From Drosophila pseudoobscura (lineage: Eukaryota > Arthropoda > Insecta > Diptera > Drosophilidae), in NCBI RefSeq assembly GCF_009870125.1, contig NC_046681.1, positions 13,591,001 through 13,655,000 of the forward strand: 64,000 nucleotides of DNA, written 5' to 3'. The notes beneath the pieces were generated by a model that saw only the letters and a program-made list of their open reading frames with translations, did not search any database and had not been told where the DNA came from. The first letter of the stretch is position 1. Every line of letters begins with the position of its first letter. Shown one piece after another: positions 1-9,400 of this stretch. Position numbers and translations under genes: made by a program.

Positions 1-657
1 GGCGGAAGGGGGTGTGGCGAAATTTGAACAGGAAACGGTCAAGGTCCGATATCACAGGAGTGTGGATACCAAATTTGGTTGCTCTGGCTTTTATAGGTTC
101 TGAGATCCTTGAACTCACATTTTACAATTGGCAAAACCGACCATGAAACCTGTGTGTTAGAGTGAGACAGAGCGAGAAAGAGTGAAATTGTTTTCGTGAT
201 TCTGGCTGTAATAATTATACGATCTGGTTCAGATTTTGCACTCTAGAAGATATAGTCATCTTCTACGATTCTGCGTTTTTAGTTTTCTCGTATCGTCGAA
301 ATTGTGGATGCCACAGATTTTCGCCCTTTGTGGGGGCGGAAGTGGGCGGGGCAAAGTTTTGAAATATTTTTGGAGCAGTGACATATCACAGAAGTCTGGA
401 TCCAAAACATCGTTGCTCTAGCTCTTATAGTCTTTGAGCATTAGGCGCTGAAGGGGACGGACAGACGGACAGACGGACAGACGGACGGACGGACAGACGG
501 ACAGACAGACATGGCTCAATCGACTCGGCTATTGATGCTGATCAAGAATATATATACTTTATGGGGTCGGAAACGATTCCTTCTGGACGTTACACACATC
601 CACTTTTACCACAAATCTAATATACCCCAATACTCATTTTGAGTATCGGGTATAAAA
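1..657. repeat. mini-me/DINE-like dispersed repeat, degenerate
   Basis: A tetranucleotide tract of GACA/GACG units (455-510) is followed by a conserved-looking core (511-575) with a short TA run in the middle, and the element ends near 657 in a GTATAAAA-like motif. A (GTCY)n microsatellite beside a conserved core and a TA run is the described layout of Drosophila mini-me elements, now usually grouped with DINE-1/Helentron repeats. The left part (1-454) also reads as repeat-like, with phrases typical of dispersed fly repeats, but its boundary is outside the window or unclear. No coding capacity is visible. The family assignment is from memory of the layout, not from a library search. Confidence 0.55.
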
Positions 658-2372
658 AGGAAAAAGAAAGAAAAGAAAAGAGTTGGATACACAGTTGTAA
701 GTGGCATTGGGGGACTCTACTCTGGACGTGGAGGATCGTCGTCGTCGTCGTCGTCGTCTTCCTCGTCGCTTCGATCGCCTCGATCGCTTTGATGGGTACG
801 ACATTTGGCTTCTTTTGTACTCTGCCGTGCAGACAGCAAATTTGAATGTTGGGTGGATAATGGTTAATACCCTTGATCACCTTAACCTTTGGCTTTGGCT
901 TCGGCTTTGGCTTGACGATTGAATGGGGGCGATTAAACATCAAAATTTCATAGTCGAACGAAAGAAAGGAATGTCATAGAAAGATATTTGCCTCCTGATT
1001 GATCTCTTTTTAAAGATTTCCCTGAATTTTGATTACTCTCCCGAATTTATCTGCCGCAAAAGTTAATGAATTCATTCAAAGAACACCACGAAATGTGGTG
1101 CCTCATTAAAAATACGCAAAACTTTTGACCTCAACCCAAAAAACCGGGCTTGCATAAATCTTCTCCAGATCCAGAAAGTCAGACAGACAGACAGTGAGAG
1201 AGAGAGAGAGGGAGAGAGAACTGTGGCTCTGTGATGCGCTTAACTCCCTTTGGAGATCTTCAATTAGCTATCAAAAGGTTGGCCCTGCTGCTGATCCAGG
1301 AATTTCAAAGCGCAGCCAAAAAGGCATCTCTCGGCCTCGTTTCGAGGGGTTTCTTTCAGGCGGCGGCATTCAACACAGAGAGCGAGGTACAGGGAAAACC
1401 TCCTACAACTTCTGGGGCTGGCTGCTGCTGCTGCAGCTCCTCCTGGAAGCTCCATTACTTGCCGCTAATTAAGCCTACCGCGAGTCGCGTTCGTCCGTTC
1501 GTCTCTCTCCCTACGCTCTGTTTCTGTTCAAGTTTTTCTGTTTATTCGAAGCTTGAGATTTCACACAGATTCCAATACCAAAAACAACAACAACAAAAAC
1601 ATTGGCAATTAATTGTGAGTCCTCGGTTTGGACAGTAGCTGATAAGTCGAGTGGACACAACACACACACACACACACAGCGCAGAGGAGGAGCAAATGGA
1701 GTCTACAGTCCTACAGTTGGTTGGAGGAGCACTGGGGTATAATTGAAGGCGCGTAACTGAAATCGTGTGAGTGAGACTGTGCCTCCTGGGACTCCAAGAT
1801 GGGGCATATTGGTTAAAGCATGTGGAAGGGCACCCAAATTAACGTTTTTGTCGAGCCACATTGTACAGAGAGCCTTCTACCACTTCAAGGATTCATCTTG
1901 GGAGCTCTATTACTCTATACAAATCGGGTACCATTGAAATCTATAGCCGTTACTCATCTTTGCTCCGCAGTTGCAACGTTTTTGTCGAGGCACACACGTG
2001 CGAAGAGAGCAAAGAGCAATAGCTCGAGAGCTACCGTAGCTCATCAGCACAGTCGTGTACGACCCATTCCCCCATTTCCCAATATTTGTTTCCCGCTCTT
2101 TGCCCGAAAAAACTGATCGCCATCTAAGCCAAGTCCGGATTGGCGGCTGCTGCTTGTGCTGCTGCTGCTTCAGCGGCTCCTGCTGGCCGAAAGGCAATTG
2201 CCAATTGCCAACTTACTCGTATTTTGATTTCGAGCGTGCGATTCGAATGCGAAATTAGCAATTAGTTCTGACTGCGGTGGCGGGACAAGCCGCCACTGGA
2301 ATTTACCGCCTAATCAAGCGTTGAGATTTTAAATATGGCTCTGCTCTTCTTACGTTCTCTTCCTCTTTTTAG
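658..2372 (+). other. intron or upstream DNA of the left zinc-finger gene
   Basis: No credible coding exon is visible here. The stretch holds simple repeats: a GTC run near 735-757, GA runs near 1193-1216 and a CA run near 1662-1679. It ends in a pyrimidine-rich acceptor (CTTCCTCTTTTTAG, AG at 2371-2372). The exon that follows starts inside a finger repeat, so at least one upstream coding exon must exist, most probably left of position 1. Confidence 0.5.
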
Positions 2373-2691
2373 GCACCTCAAGTCGGTCCATGGCAAGGAG
2401 CAGGACAAGTGGTTCCCCTGCGATCAGTGCGAGTTCAGGGCCCGCAGCAAGGACAAACTCCGACGGCACTCCATCAGTCACTCGGATGAGAGGCGCCACA
2501 AGTGTCCCCACTGCATTTTCCGATGCAAAAATATCGACAATCTACGCAAACACGTGATGAAAACGACCATGCATCCTGGCAAATTCATGTACGAGTGCAA
2601 AAAGTGCTCGGAACAGAAATCGAAGGAGATTTACAAGACCAACAACTACCAGGAATATAAGAGACATTTGACAACGCACCAAAAGAACTAA
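2373..2691 (+). CDS. C2H2 zinc-finger protein, 3'-terminal exon (partial)
   Basis: This is the last coding exon of a zinc-finger protein, probably a nuclear DNA-binding factor. It opens after a TTTTTAG acceptor, one base before the codon for the first His of HLKSVHG, so the acceptor cuts through an upstream finger whose Cys residues must lie in an earlier exon. Visible fingers: CDQC...HSISH (canonical C-x2-C-x12-H-x3-H), CPHC...HVMKTTMH (wide His spacing) and a C-terminal CKKC...HLTTH with a long interval between Cys and His. The protein ends HQKN followed by TAA at 2689-2691. An AATAAA lies about 30 bases past the stop, and the first tRNA-Gly gene, on the opposite strand, starts only 53 bases past it. 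The upstream ATG at 2335 lies in the intron and is not the start. I do not recognise the orthologue. Confidence 0.75.
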
Positions 2692-2744
2692 GGTGTGGCT
2701 TTCTGAACATAGAAATGTAAAAAATAAATTAAAAAATGTAGCAA

Positions 2745-2815
2745 TGCATCGGCCGGGAATCGAACCCGGGCCGCCCGCGTGGCAGGCGAGCATTCTACCA
2801 CTGAACCACCGATGC
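2745..2815 (-). tRNA. tRNA-Gly-GCC: tRNA-Gly (GCC), copy 1
   Basis: A 71-base cloverleaf on the minus strand. The 7-bp acceptor stem GCATCGG/CCGATGC carries discriminator A, the D-loop contains GGTTCAGTGGTAGAATGC, the anticodon is GCC in the loop CTGCCAC, and the T-arm has GGTTCGATTCC (box B). A minus-strand T run at 2731-2736 is a Pol III terminator and overlaps the 3' end region of the convergent zinc-finger gene. Confidence 0.97.
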
Positions 2816-2999
2816 TTCATATTTTATTGCGTCAGAATGCACCTTCATAAAGTTAAGGTTTCATTATTCGAAATGACAAAAATTACCCTATCGAAACTAT
2901 ATAAATCTTGGACTATCTGATGGGTTCTTATATGTGATAAGATTATCATAGACGTGAAATTATATATGATCTCTGATTGGAAACAAAAAAAAAGAAGGT

Positions 3000-3070
3000 T
3001 GCATCGGCCGGGAATCGAACCCGGGCCGCCCGCGTGGCAGGCGAGCATTCTACCACTGAACCACCGATGC
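3000..3070 (-). tRNA. tRNA-Gly-GCC: tRNA-Gly (GCC), copy 2
   Basis: Base-for-base the same 71-base tRNA-Gly(GCC) as copy 1, with anticodon GCC and intact box A and box B. A run of nine T on the minus strand (about 2985-2993) follows the 3' end as Pol III terminator. The spacer to copy 1 is 184 bases and AT-rich. Confidence 0.97.
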
Positions 3071-3238
3071 TTCGGTGTCTTCCGCTTCATAAGTTTCGAT
3101 CTTGAACTTTGAACTTAATATTTTTCTTAAATATATACCATAGACCCCTTCGAAAGTGGCCTAAAATTAGCGTAATCCACTCTTGCTGATAATACTTTCA
3201 GTAGCCAAGGTATTTCTATTAGTTCCTCTGTATTCAGT

Positions 3239-3535
3239 AGTTTTAGATGAGAAGTGTATCCTAAGGAAAGGTCTGAACCATCAATACTTAGGACCTCTAC
3301 TTCCGAATTCCCGAGAAAGATAATAGCTAAGTAATTACCATCATATGTATACATTAAATCACCATCACCCTTAAATATTATTAAGTTTTCTGTTTCCTGA
3401 TAGTTTTAGACGTGAAATTGATCTTAAGGGAAGGTCTTTAGGTGTCCTCTGCTTTCAAATTCTCAAGGTTGAGGTTCTTTTTCCTCGTCAGCAAAAGTTT
3501 TAGCTGTAGAATGGATCTTAAAGGCAACAGCTCAG
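3239..3535. repeat. diverged tandem repeat in the tRNA-Gly spacer
   Basis: A motif of the form AGTTTTAG, then a few bases, GAA, ATCTTAAGG and AAGGTCT recurs at 3239, 3402 and (weaker) 3496. The 13-mer TAGACGTGAAATT is exact at 2949-2961 and 3407-3419, on both sides of tRNA copy 2. The pattern suggests that the spacer was duplicated together with the tRNA genes and then drifted. Confidence 0.5.
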
Positions 3536-3640
3536 AAATTTGAAGTTAAACTTCCATTAAATTCAAGTTTATATTCTATACAATTATAACAGATCCCTTA
3601 TTGATATTCAAAGAATAAAGAATATCCAAAAAAGTACTGC

Positions 3641-3711
3641 TGCATCGGCCGGGAATCGAACCCGGGCCGCCCGCGTGGCAGGCGAGCATTCTACCACTGA
3701 ACCACCGATGC
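3641..3711 (-). tRNA. tRNA-Gly-GCC: tRNA-Gly (GCC), copy 3
   Basis: Third identical copy of the 71-base tRNA-Gly(GCC), with all stems paired. A minus-strand T run (about 3630-3635) follows as terminator. All three copies face the same way, as expected of local duplication followed by homogenisation. Confidence 0.97.
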
Positions 3712-4242
3712 TTATTGTCATCCTTCAACCCCAAACTTTTCATCTGGATGGGGTTTACGAGGGGTTCCATATACTCTTCGTAGAGTCCTCTTAAATCAAT
3801 AACAAAAAGATTTTTTCATTGGATAATGTATTCTCTTTTAACCAGAATTCTGTTATTTTACAATTAGACCGACATTCAGATATATCAGGATTATAATTAC
3901 AGATTTCGTTATAGAGTAGATTCTATCTAAATGAAATTATCAATTATATTTTTCAGATTTCTTGTTTTATTTAACTCTGAATTTCTTCAATGTGTGAAAT
4001 CAATGTCTCGGAGCGAAGCGTGAAATTTTGGTGAAGTTTGCTTAGTTTTGAAGGTAGTGGGTGTGACTTTACTGTTTTAGCTGCTGTAAACGAGGCGTTG
4101 ATCGATTTTTGTCGAATTAAAGAATTATTGCAAGAATAACAGAAATTATAGCTACGGAAATGAGTGAATTTCAGGCAGCACAGACAGTAAAGTAGCCCCA
4201 ATCCCATCCAACATCTTCTTCTTCTAAAGTGAACCTTTTCGC
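3712..4242 (-). other. 3' UTR and downstream DNA of Ahsa1
   Basis: Minus-strand sequence after the Ahsa1 stop. A minus-strand AATAAA reads as TTTATT at about 3966-3971, so the transcript probably ends near 3950. Between there and the third tRNA gene I see only AT-rich DNA. Confidence 0.5.
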
Positions 4243-5543
4243 TTATAAGGAATCTGCAATGGAGGTGCCAAAGCCAAAGGTCTGCTTGATGCTATGCCAG
4301 TAGTATCGATGCCAATTGGTTTTCATTGCATCGTACTCGGAGGCGGGAATACCGGTCTGCTTGAGCGTCATCATGGTGCTATTGGACTGCGAAAGAAAAG
4401 GTTGGATGGAAGATGAATAATACTCTGAAATCATGATATTATCAGTGTCTGCTTACAGTCTCCTCTAGCTCTATGAGTACATTTGAAAAGTGTCCAGATG
4501 ACCAGTTTTTCAGACGCCAGCTCTGTTGGATCTTCTTCTCTGGGATGAGCTCCTCGAATTTGCCCAAAACATTGCCGCCATAAAGAACAAATCTGCAAGA
4601 AAAGGAGGAAACCCTTTAGTTACCGTCATCAGGAGATCAACGGATTAGAAAACTCACTCTCCACCGCGCACTGGATCGACTTTGGCGGGCGCCCGTGTAA
4701 AGGCAGAGACCATATCGGGTTTGGTGAGGGCATTGTACAGATCATTGGCGTTGCAGTGGAACTCCTCGGTCATCGAGAGCGTGCGCACGTCCAGCTTGCA
4801 GCCCACCTTCGAGGAGTCGCTGGCCTTGGGTGTTGCTACGGCAGCGGCCGCGGCTGCTGCTGCCTTTTGGGCCGCATTCCTGGCATTGTTAGCATCATTT
4901 AGGCTGGCATTGTTGATGGAGTTGCCGCCCTCGTCGCCCTTCTTTGGTAGAATCAAGTTCTTGGAGTACTCCTCCTTCAGTTCCTTGATGTAGACGCCCA
5001 GCTGCTTCCGAATGCTATCCCGCCCGACATTGTACATGAATTGCTTGAGGGTCTCAGACTCGTCGTTGGACTCATCGATGGTCACCGTGATCTCCACATC
5101 CTCCAGGTCGTTCTCCTCCGAGAGATTGGGAATGGTCAGCTTCCCCTTGTGCGAGAGCTTGCTGTTCTTCAGAAGCTGGCCGGACCACTTGAGCACCAGT
5201 TCCCACTCGTAGAAGTATATCAGCTTGCCCTTGCGATTGTTGACGGTGGCCTCGCCCTGGCACTTGTCCACCGCCTCGACCACGCATTCGATGTCGCTTT
5301 GGTCTGCAGAAACAAAACGCACGCAATCGCACGGACGGGTGTTTTAGGTTAGAATTTTTGTTGCAGTGCCCCCCTGCTACAGCGTGATGACTTGCCTATT
5401 TTGAAGTCCTTGAACAATTGATGCAATCTCTCCTTGGACCAAGGCGTTGCATTCTTTTCCGTCCAGTGCCAGTTGTTCACGTTGGTGGCGTCGGGACGCT
5501 CCTCGACAATCCAACGAGGATCTCCTTCTCCCCATTTGGCCAT
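4243..5543 (-). CDS. Ahsa1: Activator of 90 kDa heat-shock protein ATPase (Aha1 family)
   Basis: Co-chaperone that binds the Hsp90 middle domain and stimulates its ATPase in the cytosol; orthologue of human AHSA1 and D. melanogaster CG1416. Coding exons on the minus strand: 5543-5396, 5303-4658, 4592-4457, 4386-4243, giving 357 residues (human about 338). The start MAKWGEGDPRWIVEERPDAT matches the family start. The Aha1 N-terminal domain runs roughly from residue 28 to 165 and contains the conserved NNRKGK (71-76). A low-complexity linker follows, with eight Ala at 197-204. The C-terminal AHSA1/START-like domain covers about 222-350 and ends near the typical KQTFGFG. Intron phases are 1, 2 and 0, and the protein reads cleanly across all junctions. 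The first intron (5395-5304) uses a GC donor (AG then GCAAGT); joining there restores a GAC codon, while the nearby GT option shifts the frame. Confidence 0.93.
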
Positions 5544-6187
5544 CGTTTATGCTTTGTTTGTCGGCGATTTGCTACTGCTGAATGAAAGGATGCAATGGAA
5601 TTGGCTCGTCACTGGTCCGGCAGTGGTTTCGGTGGCTTCTTTCGCGTTGTTTGCAAGTCTTCCGGGAGTCGAAATTTCCAGAAATATTCTGTTCAAAAAA
5701 TTGTAAGTAATTATCGATGCCTGCACATATGTTCGCAGAGTTGCCACCTGGTGATTGTTTTTCGGCCAGAAAAAATAGTTAAATCCGGAATTTATTTATT
5801 ACTTTTAACCTTTCCTTTGAGTAATAAACAATCATTTGAGCAGGTTTTCTCACAGAATTTTCTATTTCCATATTTTACTTGTCATTTTTCGCCTTGGAAA
5901 GCTAGATATCGATAGTTCAATAGTAAAAATGTGTTTGAGGTATGCGATATATCGATATCTTTGATATCGTATTCGTCCCATTTCAGGTGTCGCCTTTGGT
6001 AATTACATGACAATGTAGTTCATTTGTATTTAGTATGTAGTTACCATGTAAGAAAATTAATTTAGTGTAAATTTTTGTTGACCGGTATTGCTTAAACCTT
6101 ATCTTAAAAAACCATTTATCAACCAGTCTTGTAGGAAATTGATGTTATAATCGGATACAATTATGAGTTCAGACCCTCAGGTAGTTA
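5544..6187. promoter_or_regulatory. Ahsa1-step divergent promoter region, Ahsa1 side
   Basis: The start codons of Ahsa1 (-) and step (+) are 952 bases apart. Two exact DRE palindromes TATCGATA lie at 5907-5914 and 5950-5957 and a weaker ATCGAT near 5715. DRE (bound by DREF) is typical of Drosophila housekeeping promoters and is usually within about 100 bases of the start site, so Ahsa1 transcription probably begins near 5.8-5.9 kb. The exact start sites cannot be read. Confidence 0.6.
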
Positions 6188-6339
6188 TATTCCACGGAAT
6201 ATCAAAAACGAAGGATATGTATTGTAGAACTTGAGCTCGTCAGTATATTTACGGTATATTTTTAAAGTAAGACGATATGTTTCGGTATATTTCTGAGGGT
6301 CAGACTGTATATCTTATCGATAAATCCGCGGTCACACTG
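6188..6339 (+). promoter_or_regulatory. step distal promoter: repeat copy A with DRE and Motif 1
   Basis: The segment holds several GGTATATTT-type units, then an exact DRE TATCGATA at 6315-6322 and Motif 1 CGGTCACACTG at 6329-6339. Motif 1 (bound by M1BP) marks start sites of broadly expressed fly genes, so transcription likely starts just after 6340, giving a 5' UTR of roughly 150 bases before the ATG at 6496. A diverged copy of the whole segment lies at 52071-52224, upstream of the ZAD zinc-finger gene. Confidence 0.7.
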
Positions 6340-6495
6340 GAGGTGTTGACTTTTTGTTTATTATCACAATAATCACAATGAAATTCAATGAAAATTGAAG
6401 GAAACTTGAATAACTTTAGTCAAATTATGTTCAAATAGTGTGTTCGCGTGCTTCACATTGTGCGTGTGTGTGCGTGATTATTTTGGACCGCCACA

Positions 6496-9400
6496 ATGAT
6501 AAGCGCCATGGACAACTTCGACAACAGATCGTATGGGGCCGTTTCAAAGGGGCGCAGTGAATTCTCGATGCCAGGTAAACGAAACGTAACGAAAGCAAAA
6601 TCCAGTGCCAGAAGCCCCAGTCCGCGCGGATTATCCTGAATCCGGAGTAGCCGAGTGAAATTGTGTGAAATAAGTGGGAAAATGCCTTGAAAAATGCATG
6701 AAAATGGAATGGGGCGAGTCCCGTACTAAAAATTTAATGAAGCAACAAGCAATCTACGTGTGCGTGTTTCTGTGTGTGTGTGTCTCCCTCTCTCTGCATG
6801 TGTATGCGAGTGTTCTCATTTACTCTGGCCTTCAATTGAATTAATAATAATCCCCAAATGCTAAATTACAGCTAATAAGTCAATTTACACAATTAGTCGC
6901 CCATTGTGCGTAAAGGAAGAGAGTGGATATAAGCAAAAAAAAAGTTTATTGATTGAACGAAGCAGAGTTCTACGTCACAGGCCGCCCATTTGCCATCTCG
7001 CTTCTGCGCAGGCAGGCATCAGATGCAGCCAAAATGAATAGTGTATGCGAGAGTGCGTGCGTGTATTTCTGTGTATGCGTGTGTGTGTGTGGGTGCGTGC
7101 TGCTGGAATGTGTTGTTGTTGCTGCAGCTGCGCTGCGCTTCTGCTGCGTTCCAATTAACCAAAAAAGTGTCCCGTCTCTTTCTTTTGTTTGCAGAACTAA
7201 CGCCGGAGCAGCAGAAGCTACTGATAGAGCTGCGACGCAAGAAGCAGGAACTTTTATTAGAAATACAGGTGAGTGGACAAACAGTGCAGCCCAAAGATAA
7301 TGGCTTGAAAGAAGCTAGATTGTGTAACTAAAAGAATATAATACTACCTACTATGTTGGATATTCACTTATGTATGTATATGTATGTATGTATGTGTGAA
7401 ATACAGCGATGTCTTCTCGATGTATTATTATTTTCAGCTCTGGCTTGGAAACGGCTAGATTGCTTACTCACTTCGAAAAAGCTAAACTGACCGATCAGCA
7501 CTGTCAGCACCGACCTATTCTTATTCCTCTTTGCCTCCCCTCTGCTGATTGCTGATTCATTTTTGCAGAGCCTTCACCTCTCCATGCAAATGTCAAGCCT
7601 CTCATCTTCTCTGGGCACCTGCCTGTCTCTCTCCATATTCTTCTTCTTCTACTTGTTCATCTTTTCTCTCTCTCTATCTCTCTTTGCCTGATCCCGTTCT
7701 TCCTCTAAAAGCTAATTAGTTTGTTCACATTTCGCTTTGAATACACACATTTTATTGTTGTAAATTTATTTGATTGGCTTTAATGGCTTTTAGCGGCGCT
7801 TCTTCTTTTTATACCCGTCTTGACATTTCCTCATTGGCATTCTTCTGGCCGCACACAGCACAGCGGACAAAAAACAATGCAGTAAAAATAGTGCCGTTAT
7901 CGCGTGGAGTGTGCCGGCCCGTCGATGTCGCTGCCGCGAAGCTCATCTTTGAACTTTTTGGGTTGACATTTTATGGTTTTATGGCTATTTTTGCCATTTG
8001 CGCTTTTTATGTATTTGCGTTGACGCTCGCCAATAACAACGTGGGAGCCGCCGCAATGCTCTCCGAATTCGAAGCCTGAGAAAAAGTAGCTGTAAATACA
8101 GAGACACCGATCAGTCCAGTGGCGTATTCAAGGGGGAATAGTTTGGCCACCAATTTATGTGCAGCGAAAGTTGAAATGAGAACAACAGCAGTCACTACAT
8201 AAGACGAAACCGCCCAGATCGGATCGGTACCACATCTGCAAAGAATTTCAAGAGTCCTGTCCTTATCTTTGTCGTGCTCAACATCTTTTATAGTTCTATC
8301 CCATATGCAGCCGGCCCTGTCTGTCGTCTACCTGCTCTTAAGTAAACTTCGCTCCTGTGCGTGAAACGCATGCAAAATGCATGGAACGGAATCGGCTCTG
8401 CCGCTCTCATAACATAACTCATATCTCGCGAGTCGCGACCCGTTTCTTTCGCTTAGTCATCAATGACGTTTTCGCGGGAGTAGGAGGAAAAGCAACGCTC
8501 GTCGATCGTCCGTCTGTACATATCGTCTCTCTATCCAACCCACGCTGAGCGTTCAAGTTGGTGCCCAGCGACTGTAAAATTGTTATTATTTTTGTTTGCT
8601 AAATAATTGTTATTTCCGCGTGTGAGTGTGTGTCTATGAAAGAACGTGATTAAAGTCCCAAAAATTGTTATTGTTGCCTCTGCCTCTGCTGCTGCTGCTG
8701 GGCCATGTACAAGTTTCTATATCGTAGGATTATAAACAAAACCAAAATCAAGGTGAGTGAATTAGTACGCTACGCTGCCAAGTGACTCAGTGAGTGATAA
8801 GACCGTTTATATGTGGGCTATCGGTGGTAATAGGAAGTAAAACTTCTGTTTTATGAATGAAATATAGCAAATAATTGTTGAGTAGGTTATGAAATTAATT
8901 GAAATCTTATCAAACTGATTAAGAACATCCGCAAAGCCTCATGCGCATTCAATGGCTGATAGTGTGGAGTGCCTTTAATTAGGTCTAGGACTGTGCGAGT
9001 GAAGAAATGGCTATTTTTAGATGGCTGAAACTGTTTTAAACAAACACCGCTAATCCTCTACAATTCTCAGTCCTCCACTATCGCCATGCCCTGGCTGGCC
9101 CTTTGCATATTTTCCAAAACATTTCGCTGATTCCGCACAAATTTTCGCCACGGTTTATTACGCATAATTTGGGTTTCATTGCCTGGGGTCGGGGTCGGGG
9201 CTCTCCACTATAGGAGTATATTATTTCTACCTGGCGGGGCAATTGACACCTCATCTGGGCCTAGGGCAACCTCTATAATTCCCTCTCCCTACCTAAATCT
9301 CCTCTCTATGCTGCTGTGTGTGTGTGTGTGTGCGCCCTTTACCGCAATGCATAAATTACTGCGTGCGCTCTTCGCTATTTATTTTGCTCTCCTCGTTTCT

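Noticed and set aside
2335-2372. ATG at 2335 as start of a 118-residue zinc-finger protein.
   Set aside because: The 38 bases before the exon are a polypyrimidine tract ending in TTTTTAG; they encode a low-complexity Leu/Phe string and are the splice acceptor region.
2745-3711. Protein-like frames repeating HRWFSGRMLACHAGGPGSIPGRC three times.
   Set aside because: These are read-through translations of the three tRNA-Gly genes, not a repeated peptide.
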